A program made the position numbers and the translations under genes. A DNA stretch of 64,000 nt. It comes from Sphingobium sp. JS3065. Lineage in GTDB: Bacteria; Pseudomonadota; Alphaproteobacteria; Sphingomonadales; Sphingomonadaceae. The first letter of the stretch is position 1. Each line of letters begins with the position of its first letter. Of this stretch, positions 42,949 to 51,620 are shown piece by piece. The notes beneath the pieces were generated by a model. That model saw only the letters and a list, made by a program, of their open reading frames with translations. It was not told the DNA's origin and made no database searches. The stretch covers positions 19,076 to 83,075 of the forward strand of contig NZ_CP102667.1 of assembly GCF_026427355.1 (NCBI RefSeq). The letters run 5' to 3'.

Positions 42949-43137
42949 ATGAGCAGGTCCCCTCACGATTATCATAGACGCTTGCGGGCGGTTGATGAGC
43001 GCGCCGCAGCTCTCCGCGCTGAATCAGAACGCTGGCAAGCCTTCTGGAATGAAGCTGGCGGAGATCAGATCGATCCTCCCATTGTCGCAAAGCCCCCACG
43101 CCGCCGCTGGTTCTCCTTCTTAAAGCGACCGCAATAG
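42949..43137 (+). CDS. Hypothetical small basic protein (62 aa)
   Basis: A 62-residue protein starting MSRSPHDYHRRLRAVDERAA, with a helical body and a C-terminus rich in proline, arginine and tryptophan (KPPRRRWFSFLKRP). The start at 42949 is preferred over 42883, since the first 22 codons look non-coding. It ends directly before leader A1. Function unknown. Confidence 0.5.
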   Translation: MSRSPHDYHRRLRAVDERAAALRAESERWQAFWNEAGGDQIDPPIVAKPPRRRWFSFLKRPQ

Positions 43138-43140
43138 TTT

Positions 43141-43408
43141 GAGCGGCCCAGGGCCGCGCTCCGTCAGTGGTGGCAGCTGCCACCGGGGGAACACCAAGGG
43201 CACCCGCCCTTTCGTTCCCGAAGCATAATCGACAGGACCGGGTTGCCCGACAAGTTCGGCCAGTTCCGGCGCGCTCGCGCGCGCCGGGGCCTCCCTAGTC
43301 GCGCCGCCCGCACCACTCCCATCGATTTTGCTCCCCCCTCCCCATCCCGCGCTTCGCCAGCGGGTCAGAGCCGCAGGCCGCAGGCAGCGGCTTCGCCTAA
43401 AGGAGTGA
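43141..43408 (+). repeat. Leader element A, copy 1 (268 bp) upstream of the ParB-like gene
   Basis: This 268-bp non-coding element ends in an AAAGGAGTGA ribosome site four bases before the ATG at 43412. It is identical to copies 2 and 3. It carries strong hairpins: GCGGCCC-A-GGGCCGC, the GGTGGCAGCTGCCACC palindrome (43169-43184), a two-part GGGAAC/GTTCCC stem enclosing AAGGGC/GCCCTT, and CCGGCGCGC/GCGCGCCGG. A short open frame through it is present in all copies only because the DNA is identical. Confidence 0.9.
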
Positions 43409-43411
43409 AAA

Positions 43412-45187
43412 ATGACCATCCAGACCATCCAACTGAACAAGCTGGCGCTTTCCGACCTCAACGTGCGGAAGGTGAAGCCCAAGGAAATCGAAGCCCTCGC
43501 CGCCGACATTCAGGCGCGGGGCGTGCTGCAAAACCTGATCGGCTATGATGAAGACGGCAAAATCAGGATTTGCGCCGGAGGGCGGCGCTACCGGGCCTTG
43601 AAGCTGTTGCAGAAGGCAAAGGCCATCCCCGGCACTTTCGAGGTTCCCGTTGAAATCCGCAGCAAGGACGAGGCGCTGGAAATCTCGCTTGCCGAGAACG
43701 CGCAGCGCGAGGACATGCACCCCGCCGATGCCATCGCAGCCTATCGGGCGATCATCGACAGCGGCAAGGACGTTGACGATGTTGCAGCATCGTTCGGCGT
43801 CTCCCCGGCCTATGTCCGCCGCGTGTTGAAGCTGGCGGCGCTGCACCCGACCATTCTCAAAGCCTTCCAGAAAGACGAAATCGGCATGGGCGCGGCGCAG
43901 GCTTTCGCGCTGACCGACGATCAGGACCGCCAGCTTGAGGTTTTCAAGCGCACCGGCGACAACGCCCACCAAATCCGCGCCATGCTCACCCAGGAGAAGG
44001 TTGCCGATACCGACAAGCATTTTCGCATTGTAGGCGAGGAAGCCTATTGCGCCGCAGGCGGCACCTTCACCACCGATCTTTTCGGAGAACGTCGCTATTG
44101 CGATGATGCGGGCCTTGTCATGGACCTTGTGCAAGATCGGCTCGACGCCATCGCCAAGGCGGCGCGCGAAGATGGCTGGCGCGATGCAGAAGGGCAGCTC
44201 TACCGGCCTGATTCCTACTGGATGCGCGGCCATCTGGAACCCGCTGGCGAGCGCGATCCGACCGAGGAAGAAACCGCGCAGCTGGTCGAGATCGAGGCGG
44301 CAATCGCCAAGCGGGAAAGCGAGGTGGACGAGGACGATCACGACTATGACGACGAGTTGCGCGCCCTGACCCGCAAACAGGACGCTATCGTATCGGCTTG
44401 CCGCGTTTTCACCGCCGAGCAGAAGGCCGAGCACTCGCTTATCGTCTTCATCGGCCATGACGGTATCGAACAGGTCGCGTTCACCCGCACCGCCAAGGGC
44501 ACCGCCGCCGATGGCCCCAAGCCTCCTCGCCCCGACTACTCGCAGAAAGTCATGGATCAGCTGGGCGGCATCCGCACGATGGCGGTTCGGGAAGCCCTTG
44601 CCAGCGACCCGGAGCTGGCGCTGGACGTGCTCTTAACGGGCCTCTTGGGGCAGGTTCGCGGCAACGCTTATTCGTGGCAACAAGCCGCCGAAATCACCGC
44701 CGAGAAGAACCGCTTCCATGTTGACGATGCGGTCATGGGCCATTCCACGATTGCCGACATTGACGAGATCGCAAGGGCCGATCTTGACCGCTTGGCCGAA
44801 ACACCCACGCTGGACGACATGCGCCAGATGGACAGCGAAGCGAAATTGCGGCTGCTGGCCTACTGCGTTGCCTCGCAGATCACGAGCCTTTCGTTCCACA
44901 GCGACCGCGACCGCCAGCTGGCGCAGATCGTCGGAGCCGCGCAGATCAACATGGCCGACAAGTGGGAACCTAATCAGGTATTCTATGACCAGCTTAGCAA
45001 GGCCACGCTCTTGAAGCTGCTGGCCGAAGGTTGCGGCAACGACGCTGTAGAGAATTGCCAGACCATGAAGCGCTCTGACCTTGCCGTGACGGTCAACGAG
45101 CGCCTTGCGGGGCGGCGCATCCTGCCCCCCGCCCTTCGACCCTCTGCCTTGCCCGATGCCGCCGATAGCGAAAGCCAAGCGGCATGA
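43412..45187 (+). CDS. Large ParB/Srx-domain protein of leading-region type
   Basis: This 591-residue protein has an N-terminal ParB/sulfiredoxin-fold domain (IRICAGGRRYRALKLLQKAK, LEISLAENAQREDMHPADAI) and a KorB/Noc-like helix-turn-helix (DDVAASFGVSPAYVRRVLKL). A long acidic C-terminal region follows. There is no ParA partner, and it is far larger than centromere-binding ParB proteins. It resembles the ParB-like proteins (YubM type) in leading regions of conjugative plasmids. These may have nuclease or antidefence roles, which are unproven. Expression would depend on leader A1. Confidence 0.88.
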   Translation: MTIQTIQLNKLALSDLNVRKVKPKEIEALAADIQARGVLQNLIGYDEDGKIRICAGGRRYRALKLLQKAKAIPGTFEVPVEIRSKDEALEISLAENAQREDMHPADAIAAYRAIIDSGKDVDDVAASFGVSPAYVRRVLKLAALHPTILKAFQKDEIGMGAAQAFALTDDQDRQLEVFKRTGDNAHQIRAMLTQEKVADTDKHFRIVGEEAYCAAGGTFTTDLFGERRYCDDAGLVMDLVQDRLDAIAKAAREDGWRDAEGQLYRPDSYWMRGHLEPAGERDPTEEETAQLVEIEAAIAKRESEVDEDDHDYDDELRALTRKQDAIVSACRVFTAEQKAEHSLIVFIGHDGIEQVAFTRTAKGTAADGPKPPRPDYSQKVMDQLGGIRTMAVREALASDPELALDVLLTGLLGQVRGNAYSWQQAAEITAEKNRFHVDDAVMGHSTIADIDEIARADLDRLAETPTLDDMRQMDSEAKLRLLAYCVASQITSLSFHSDRDRQLAQIVGAAQINMADKWEPNQVFYDQLSKATLLKLLAEGCGNDAVENCQTMKRSDLAVTVNERLAGRRILPPALRPSALPDAADSESQAA

Positions 45188-45231
45188 CGGCACGGGGAGC
45201 GCGCTTCACTCCCGCGCTCCCCGCAAACTTG

Positions 45232-45257
45232 GGGGCGGTGGCAGCTGCCACCGCCCC
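45232..45257. repeat. 26-bp perfect palindrome after the ParB-like gene
   Basis: This is the GGTGGCAGCTGCCACC core (45237-45252) extended symmetrically by GGGGC on the left and GCCCC on the right. It lies 45 bp after the stop codon. As RNA it would fold to an 11-bp stem with an AGCU loop. No T-tract follows. Confidence 0.85.
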
Positions 45258-45397
45258 GCCTTTGCGATTAGCGAATGCGCCTGTTGAGGAAGAAAATCCC
45301 GATGGGTGCGACGAACAGCACAAAATCATGCAAGCCGCCGCCAAAATGAGCGGCCAGGGCCGCGCGCTTAGTAGTCTGTCAGCTGCCACATAGGATC

Positions 45398-45665
45398 GAG
45401 CGGCCCAGGGCCGCGCTCCGTCAGTGGTGGCAGCTGCCACCGGGGGAACACCAAGGGCACCCGCCCTTTCGTTCCCGAAGCATAATCGACAGGACCGGGT
45501 TGCCCGACAAGTTCGGCCAGTTCCGGCGCGCTCGCGCGCGCCGGGGCCTCCCTAGTCGCGCCGCCCGCACCACTCCCATCGATTTTGCTCCCCCCTCCCC
45601 ATCCCGCGCTTCGCCAGCGGGTCAGAGCCGCAGGCCGCAGGCAGCGGCTTCGCCTAAAGGAGTGA
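45398..45665 (+). repeat. Leader element A, copy 2 (268 bp) upstream of ardC
   Basis: It is identical to copies 1 and 3 over 268 bp. It also shares about 54 bp more upstream with copy 3 (from about 45344), including a GAGCGGCCAGGGCCGC block and a degenerate half-palindrome TGTCAGCTGCCACA. The palindrome core is at 45426-45441. The ribosome site precedes the ardC ATG at 45671. Confidence 0.9.
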
Positions 45666-45670
45666 GGAAA

Positions 45671-46543
45671 ATGGCTAAGGAAACGAACCGGATCGACATT
45701 TATCAGGCCGTCACCGACGACATTCTTGCGATGCTCGAAGCGGGCACCAAGCCTTGGGTGAAGCCGTGGAGCGGTGGGCCGACCATTCCGCTCCGGCACA
45801 ATGGGGTCGCCTATCGTGGGATCAACGTCCTCAGCCTTTGGGCCAGCGCCATGCGTCAGGGCTTCGCCTCCCCCTATTGGCTGACCTTCAAACAGGCATT
45901 GGAGCTTGGCGGCAATGTCCGGAAGGGCAGCAAGGGGACCACCGTTGTCTATGCTAACAAGCTTGTCGTGAAGGACTCCGAGACGGACGACGAGCGCGCC
46001 ATTCCGTTTCTGAAACGATACACGGTTTTCAATGCCGATCAGGTCGAGGGACTGGACGGCAAATATCCCGCGCCCGCCCCGATCATTACCAATCCCGAAA
46101 CCCGCGACGTTGAGCTTGAAGTGATGTTCTCTCGCATCGACGCAACCGTTCGCATCGGCGGATCGCAAGCCTATTACCACACCCGCGACGACTATATCCA
46201 AATGCCTGCTTTTGAAGCGTTCCATTCCGCCGACGACTACTATGCCACGCTTGCGCACGAGGCCGTGCATCATGCAGGGCATGAAAGCCGCCTCAACCGG
46301 AAAACCCTGATTTCAACGAGCCGCGCCGACTATGCGAGGGACGAGCTCGTAGCCGAGCTGGGCGCATCCTTCATCGGCGCGATTGTCGGTTTCAAGGTCG
46401 AGGAACGCGAAGACCATGCCGCGTATATCGAGCACTGGTTGACCGCGCTCCGCAACGACAAGCGCGCGATTTTCGAGGCTGCCCGTGAGGCTCAGAACGC
46501 CGCCGACTACCTGTTGGCGATGATGACCGACCAAGCGGATTGA
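45671..46543 (+). CDS. ardC: ArdC-like antirestriction protein
   Basis: This 290-residue protein has the ArdC architecture. The N-terminal ssDNA-binding domain begins IDIYQAVTDDILAMLEAGTK and contains PWSGGPTIPLRHNGVAYRGI. A zincin-like metallopeptidase domain has the HExxH motif in LAHEAVHHAGH and a downstream glutamate region (ELVAELGASFIGAIVG). ArdC proteins protect incoming plasmid ssDNA from host restriction. I chose the start at 45671 directly after leader A2; the longer open frame runs through the leader. Confidence 0.93.
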   Translation: MAKETNRIDIYQAVTDDILAMLEAGTKPWVKPWSGGPTIPLRHNGVAYRGINVLSLWASAMRQGFASPYWLTFKQALELGGNVRKGSKGTTVVYANKLVVKDSETDDERAIPFLKRYTVFNADQVEGLDGKYPAPAPIITNPETRDVELEVMFSRIDATVRIGGSQAYYHTRDDYIQMPAFEAFHSADDYYATLAHEAVHHAGHESRLNRKTLISTSRADYARDELVAELGASFIGAIVGFKVEEREDHAAYIEHWLTALRNDKRAIFEAAREAQNAADYLLAMMTDQAD

Positions 46544-46568
46544 ATGACCCGCCCTGCTAAATGCACGA

Positions 46569-46590
46569 GACGCCGCGCAAGCGCGGCGTC
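46569..46590 (+). terminator. Hairpin after ardC
   Basis: GACGCCGCGC and GCGCGGCGTC form a perfect 10-bp stem around AA, 26 bp after the ardC stop. CCATTTC follows, so it is a weak or factor-dependent terminator candidate. Confidence 0.55.
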
Positions 46591-46690
46591 CCATTTCAGG
46601 AAAGTGAAATATGGGGGCTACTCAATGTGGTTTATATACAAATCCCGACATGTTAACTATGGGCGGGAGCAGGTCGTTTTTAGGTGCAAA

Positions 46691-46951
46691 ATGGAAAATA
46701 TCATCGACACCTACAGGAATCGCATCAAGGCGATGGGGTATGAGCCGCGTCGGCAGGAAGAGATTCCTGACGTGATGGCAGCTTATTGCGAAGCAATCGC
46801 AAATTGCAAGATTGAAGGACTTGAATTGGTTTCGGATGACCACTCTTTTTGTTTGCTGTTGGTCGAAACCCAAATTCCCGTCGATGTGGCGATTGGTCTG
46901 GCGCAGGACTACAACCGTGATGTTCTGTCCCGCCAGAAACTCGCTGCATGA
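46691..46951 (+). CDS. VbhA-like antitoxin for the adjacent Fic protein
   Basis: An 86-residue protein (MENIIDTYRNRIKAMGYEPR) with a helical segment AYCEAIANCKIEGLELVSDD. This resembles the inhibitory helix of VbhA-family antitoxins, whose consensus is [S/T]xxxE[G/N]. Here the E-G pair is present but the S/T position is N. It ends 3 bp before the GTG start of the Fic gene, the standard antitoxin-toxin order. An AGGTG ribosome site supports the ATG at 46691. In class I Fic modules this helix blocks ATP binding in the partner. Confidence 0.75.
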   Translation: MENIIDTYRNRIKAMGYEPRRQEEIPDVMAAYCEAIANCKIEGLELVSDDHSFCLLLVETQIPVDVAIGLAQDYNRDVLSRQKLAA

Positions 46952-46954
46952 CAG

Positions 46955-48235
46955 GTGAGCGACCCTTACACCTGGCGTAACAGCGACGTTCTTCGGAACA
47001 AGCTGGGAATCCGCGACGATAATATCCTCAAGGAGCGAGAAGCTTTCTTCTCGGTTGTCCGACATGGCGAGCTGGTCGTGCAGCGCGCCGCGCCGGCGAC
47101 GAACGCGCGCGAGTATCGCGAACTGCACAATCATCTGTTTCAGGACGTATATGATTGGGCGGGGCGCTTTCGGACTGTGGACATAAGCAAACCCGGCAGC
47201 ACTTTTGCCCGAGCGCACTTCATTGCCCGCAGCATGGAGCACGAATTTAAGCAGCTGCCCGACCTCCAAACCCTCAAGTCGATGGATCGTGATCGCTTTG
47301 CCGATACCATGGGGCGGCATATTTCCGAATTAAATGCCGTTCATCCGTTCCGTGAGGGCAATGGTCGCACCATGCGGCTGCACTTGCAGCTACATTCCCT
47401 TGCGGCCGAAAAATTCGTCTCGATCCAGGCAATGGGGCCGAAGGACTGGATGGAGGCGAGCCGCGACAGCTTCCATACCGGAAATCATGCCTCCCTCGCC
47501 AAAGTCATCCGTGATGCCATGCCCCTCGAACAGAACCGCGTCGAGCCAGCGCGTGGGCCAGCGGGCATCGCGTTTCCACCCTCGATGGAATCTCTCATGC
47601 CAGTTGGCGAACGACGCGCAATGAGTATCGAGCAGGCCAAGGATCAAATCAGCCGTTACCTACCTACTGCGCAAACCGTTGCGTCGCGGCAGCATGAGCA
47701 GCTTAATCGGATCGCGGAAACGTCCGCTGACATGCGCCAGCTGGCCGCGCGTTCAGCGCAGGAGCTTGCCTTTTTCCGCGATCCCAAAGGGCCGATGCAC
47801 CACCTTCAGCTGATTGAGCAACGCCGCTATCATCAGATCGAAGTCAATTGGTCCGAGGGTATGGACCCGCTGCAAAGAGTCCGCGCCATCAGCGCGGGCG
47901 CCGCAGATTTCCTTTCGAAAATGACCGACCGCGACATTCAGGCCGCCGATCGCGCGCTACGTCTGCAAGTCATGCCTCCCGGCGTCAGTCAGGTTGATCT
48001 ACGCCTTGCTGCGCAATTCGAGAAAAACTCGCCTGAGCAGAACCGCGCCGATGCCAGGTTCGCGCAATTCCAGCTCGCCATTGATAAGCGCGTCGCGACA
48101 GCTACCGAGCGCGGCGCATCGAAGGAACAGCTGGCGCAGATCGTCGAAAGCGCAAAGGCCCATGTCGCCGCAACATTGCGCGAAGGCAAATCACCGACGC
48201 CGGCCGCCGAGAAATCAAAGGACCGCGAGCGCTGA
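46955..48235 (+). CDS. Fic-domain AMPylase-like toxin (VbhT type)
   Basis: A 426-residue protein with an N-terminal Fic domain. It has the beta-hairpin flap region YRELHNHLFQDVYDWAGRFR and the catalytic motif HPFREGNGRTMR (about residues 129-140), in which the usual D/E position is E. A helical C-terminal region of about 220 residues is lysine/glutamate-rich at the end (TPAAEKSKDRER). In Bartonella VbhT, the C-terminal part carries a BID domain used for T4SS export; whether this tail is a translocation signal is not known. It starts with GTG at 46955, coupled to the VbhA-like gene. Confidence 0.88.
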   Translation: MSDPYTWRNSDVLRNKLGIRDDNILKEREAFFSVVRHGELVVQRAAPATNAREYRELHNHLFQDVYDWAGRFRTVDISKPGSTFARAHFIARSMEHEFKQLPDLQTLKSMDRDRFADTMGRHISELNAVHPFREGNGRTMRLHLQLHSLAAEKFVSIQAMGPKDWMEASRDSFHTGNHASLAKVIRDAMPLEQNRVEPARGPAGIAFPPSMESLMPVGERRAMSIEQAKDQISRYLPTAQTVASRQHEQLNRIAETSADMRQLAARSAQELAFFRDPKGPMHHLQLIEQRRYHQIEVNWSEGMDPLQRVRAISAGAADFLSKMTDRDIQAADRALRLQVMPPGVSQVDLRLAAQFEKNSPEQNRADARFAQFQLAIDKRVATATERGASKEQLAQIVESAKAHVAATLREGKSPTPAAEKSKDRER

Positions 48236-48289
48236 AAATGAGCGGCCAGGGCCGCACGCTTCGTAGTCTGTCAGCTGCCACATAGGATC

Positions 48290-48557
48290 GAGCGGCCCAG
48301 GGCCGCGCTCCGTCAGTGGTGGCAGCTGCCACCGGGGGAACACCAAGGGCACCCGCCCTTTCGTTCCCGAAGCATAATCGACAGGACCGGGTTGCCCGAC
48401 AAGTTCGGCCAGTTCCGGCGCGCTCGCGCGCGCCGGGGCCTCCCTAGTCGCGCCGCCCGCACCACTCCCATCGATTTTGCTCCCCCCTCCCCATCCCGCG
48501 CTTCGCCAGCGGGTCAGAGCCGCAGGCCGCAGGCAGCGGCTTCGCCTAAAGGAGTGA
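48290..48557 (+). repeat. Leader element A, copy 3 (268 bp) upstream of the DUF3768 gene
   Basis: It is identical to copies 1 and 2, with the extra upstream block shared with copy 2 starting near 48236, right after the fic stop. The palindrome core is at 48318-48333. The downstream gene (ATG 48563) is split by a transposon. Confidence 0.9.
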
Positions 48558-48562
48558 GGAAA

Positions 48563-48626
48563 ATGGAAGCGACAACTGACCAGATCGCCACCGTTGCGGC
48601 GCTGAACGACATTGCGCGGCGAACGA
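48563..48626 (+). pseudogene. DUF3768-family gene, 5' part (split by transposon)
   Basis: The first 21 codons (MEATTDQIATVAALNDIARR) follow leader A3 and its ribosome site and end in the target duplication AACGA (48622-48626). They join in frame to the 3' part at 54068. The joined gene has 130 codons including the stop. The open frame continuing past 48626 reads transposon end sequence and is not meaningful. Confidence 0.85.
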
Positions 48627-48749
48627 GGCCCAGTCGGCCCCAAGCTGCGATTTTGGCCAAGTCGGAGAACGTTTTGGGAACGTGGCATTCGGTATTGACG
48701 ATGGAAATCATAGAAGAGGACAGTTCGCTCCATCATAGGGAGTGGGTTG

Positions 48750-49887
48750 ATGGATCGGAGTATTCCGGGCGGGGATTTGATCGGACGATGGAGCCTGAGC
48801 TTTGCCGATATTGATTTTGTAAATTCGAAGCCGGCCCTGACGCGCCTTGGCCTCGCCGCACAGCTGAAATTCTTCGCTTCCCTGGGGTTTTTCGCGATCG
48901 ATCCCGGCTCAATCCCTACCGATGGCCTCTCGTATCTGGCCGAGCAACTCGGTGTCGAGGCTGGCGAGATAGCCGGTTATGACTTTTCCAGTCGGACAGC
49001 ACGACGGCATTGTGCGGAGATCCTGATCCATCTTGGATATCACCGCATGAAGCGGGTGGATCGCGCGCAATTGACGGAATGGATTGCTGGCGAGCTGTGC
49101 CCGGGCGGCCAGTCGATCAATGCCATGCTTGAGCATGTTTTCCTGTGGTGCCGGGACCGGCGTATTTATGGGCCGTCGCGCAAGGAGCTTGAACGTGTCG
49201 TTCGCTCACAACGGCAAGATTATCTGGACACCTGGCTGATCGGAGCCAGTGATCGGCTTTCGTCAGATGCGGTGGCGTTATTGGAAGCCTCGCTTGCCGA
49301 TCCGGACAGCTCGACCGGATTCAACAGGATGAAGGGTGACGCCGGACAGGCAACGCTCGACAACATTCTCGACGTGACCGAGAAACTCGCCTTTATCCAG
49401 AGACTTGATCTTCCCCATGATCTCCTGACGGCTACGGGCAAGCCATGGGTCGATCAGATTGTTCGCCGCGTTGCCGGTGAAAAGGCCTCGGAGATGCGCC
49501 GGCATGCGCCGGCGCGACAGCTCGGCCTTTATGCGATTTATCTAATGTCGCGGGAGGCGCAACTCACTGACGCGATGATCGACCTGCTGATCGAAACCGT
49601 TCACAAGATCGGAACGCGCTCGAAACGCAAGGTGGTGGGCGATATCGCGAAAGACATCGAGCGGGTCTATGGAAAGGAGCGCCTGCTGGTCGAGATCGCC
49701 AGCGCCTCGATCAATGAACCATCGGGGCGCATCTGCGATGTCATTTTCCCGATCGCCGGTAAGGCCAAGCTGGCGGCGATCGTCAAGGAGAGCCATGCGA
49801 AGGGCGCTCTGGACCGGCGCATCTACAAGGTGATGCGTGGTTCCTGGGCCAATCATTACCGGCGCATGCTGCCAAGCCTGCTTTCCG
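48750..49887 (+). pseudogene. tnpA: Tn3-family transposase, truncated by IS6100
   Basis: About 379 residues of a DUF4158-type TnpA remain (MDRSIPGGDLIGRWSLSFAD, LAAQLKFFASLGFFAIDPGS, and QLGLYAIYLMSREAQLTDAM). They end where IS6100 begins at 49888. The C-terminal catalytic half is missing. The open frame runs on into IS6100 to 49970, adding a short artificial tail. Confidence 0.85.
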
Positions 49888-50767
49888 GGCTCTGTTGCAA
49901 AGATTGGCGGCAGTCAGAGGTAGGCTGTCGCTCTGCGCCGATCAGGCGGCTGCTGCGAAATGGTGGTTGAGCATGCCCATGGCCTCCGTCAGCGCCGAGG
50001 GCCCAATGCCAAAAGCTCTCTCCACAAGGCGCACCTCGCCCCTGATGCCGGGCTGCAGGCACCAGGGGCGAGCCTGTCCTTTGCGCAGGGCTCGCATGAC
50101 TTCGAATCCCTTGATCGTGGCATAGGCCGTGGGGATCGATTTGAAACCGCGCACCGGCTTGATCAGTATCTTGAGCTTTCCGTGATCGGCCTCGATCACG
50201 TTATTGAGATACTTCACCTGCCGGTGGGCCGTCTCCCGGTCCAGCTTTCCTTCGCGCTTCAATTCGGTGATCGCTGCACCATAGCTCGGCGCTTTGTCGG
50301 TATTGAGCGTGGCAGGCTTTTCCCAGTGCTTCAGGCCTCGCAGGGCCTTGCCCAGGAACCGCTTCGCTGCCTTGGCGCTGCGGGTCGGCGACAGGTAGAA
50401 ATCGATCGTGTCGCCCCGCTTGTCGACTGCCCGGTACAGGTAGGTCCACTTGCCCCGCACCTTGACGTAGGTTTCATCCAGGCGCCAGCTCGGATCAAAG
50501 CCACGCCGCCAGAACCAGCGCAGCCGCTTCTCCATCTCCGGGGCGTAGCACTGGACCCAGCGATAGATCGTCGTATGGTCGACCGAAATGCCGCGTTCCG
50601 CCAGCATTTCCTCAAGGTCGCGATAGCTGATCGGATAGCGACAATACCAGCGCACCGCCCACAGGATCACATCACCCTGGAAATGGCGCCACTTGAAATC
50701 CGTCATCGTTCCGTCCGTCCAATCTCCGCCAAGCATGCTCAAGCTTCACGATTTTTGCAACAGAGCC
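49888..50767 (-). mobile_element. IS6100 (IS6 family), full length
   Basis: Exactly 880 bp between GGCTCTGTTGCAAA and its inverted copy TTTGCAACAGAGCC, the size and termini of IS6100. The 8-bp flanks do not match each other, so the original target duplication has been lost through rearrangement. A partial inverted copy follows directly. Confidence 0.95.
49942..50706 (-). CDS. tnpA: IS6100 transposase
   Basis: This 254-residue DDE transposase of the IS6/IS26 family starts MTDFKWRHFQGDVILWAVRW. The catalytic residues are in WRLDETYVKV, TLNTDKAPSY and NNVIEADHGKLK. It ends MLNHHFAAAA. The length matches the reference IS6100 protein, and the gene is intact. I chose the start at 50706, since upstream codons fall in the element's terminal region. 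IS6100 often mobilises xenobiotic-degradation genes in sphingomonads. Confidence 0.95.
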   Translation of the reverse strand: MTDFKWRHFQGDVILWAVRWYCRYPISYRDLEEMLAERGISVDHTTIYRWVQCYAPEMEKRLRWFWRRGFDPSWRLDETYVKVRGKWTYLYRAVDKRGDTIDFYLSPTRSAKAAKRFLGKALRGLKHWEKPATLNTDKAPSYGAAITELKREGKLDRETAHRQVKYLNNVIEADHGKLKILIKPVRGFKSIPTAYATIKGFEVMRALRKGQARPWCLQPGIRGEVRLVERAFGIGPSALTEAMGMLNHHFAAAA

Positions 50768-51039
50768 AGCCGGTGCGCGGTTTCAAATCGATCCCCACGG
50801 CCTATGCCACGATCAAGGGATTCGAAGTCATGCGAGCCCTGCGCAAAGGACAGGCTCGCCCCTGGTGCCTGCAGCCCGGCATCAGGGGCGAGGTGCGCCT
50901 TGTGGAGAGAGCTTTTGGCATTGGGCCCTCGGCGCTGACGGAGGCCATGGGCATGCTCAACCACCATTTCGCAGCAGCCGCCTGATCGGCGCAGAGCGAC
51001 AGCCTACCTCTGACTGCCGCCAATCTTTGCAACAGAGCC
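50768..51039 (+). mobile_element. IS6100 fragment, inverted 3'-end copy (272 bp)
   Basis: The last 272 bp of IS6100, encoding PVRGFKSIPTAYATIKGFEV to the C-terminus, are repeated in opposite orientation directly after the intact element. They end with the terminal repeat TTTGCAACAGAGCC at 51026-51039. The fragment starts exactly at 50768 and truncates the neighbouring IS66 tnpC. Arms 49888-50159 and 50768-51039 form a large inverted repeat. Confidence 0.93.
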
Positions 51040-51553
51040 CCTGGCGGATTTGCTCGCAGGACCGGCACACCAGCCTGGGCCGGACATGGCGGATGACGCG
51101 GAAGCGCGCCGGGACATAATCGAGAACCTCAGTGACGGCCTCGTCGATCTGGACTGAGGGTCCGTTACAACCGCCACTGCACGGGCTGGGCTGATGATCG
51201 ATTGTCTGACGCGGGAAGTGCGCAGGAAGCGGAACGCGGCCGCCGGGTTTGCGAGCCGATTTCGCCACAGGCGGCGCCGGCACCTCATCGTTGGCGGGTT
51301 CCGGTGCCTCGACCTCCTCGAACATCAGCCGCAACTGGGCGATATCCATTTTCTCGGAGCTGCGGCCGAACTGGACGCGCAGCAGCCGCGCGACACGATG
51401 TTCGAGCTTTTCGATCCGCAAGGTCTGGGCTTTGACCGTGGCTTGCGCCGCCGTCAGTTCGGCCCGTTCCTGCTCCATGACATCGGCCATCTCCAGCAGC
51501 ATTTTCTGCAGGAGAACCGGGTCTGTGGGAAGGCGATCAAGGGCGAACCGCAT
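51040..51553 (-). pseudogene. tnpC: IS66-family TnpC transposase, truncated
   Basis: The N-terminal 171 or so residues of the IS66 transposase remain. They include a helical coiled-coil start (QKMLLEMADVMEQERAELTA), the leucine-zipper-like LEHRVARLLRVQFGRSSEK segment and a zinc-binding CSGGC/CRSCEQ region. The rest, including the DDE core, was removed by the IS6100 fragment. The open frame continues artificially into IS6100 DNA. The ATG at 51553 is preferred over 51583. Confidence 0.88.
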
Positions 51554-51620
51554 GCCGCAGATAATAGCGGAAGCCGACGGCAAAGCCTACATAAAATAGC
51601 GGTTTTCCTGATCTTTTTGG

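Noticed and set aside
43412..45187. Plasmid partition ParB of a ParAB system
   Set aside because: No ParA gene or parS cluster was seen next to it, and the protein is about twice the usual ParB length with a long acidic C-terminus.
45259..45343. Short minus-strand hydrophobic frame (about 22 codons) after the ParB-like gene
   Set aside because: It has a plausible membrane segment but no start with a ribosome site and no supporting context; too weak to call.
43243..45660. Repeated short open frame through the leader A copies, starting MPDKFGQFRRARARRGLPSR
   Set aside because: It occurs in all copies only because the DNA is identical. It has no ribosome site and is continued into different genes in different frames, so I treat the leader as non-coding.
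49887..49970. Continuation of the truncated Tn3 transposase to 49970
   Set aside because: Residues beyond 49887 are encoded by the IS6100 end and are an artefact of the insertion.
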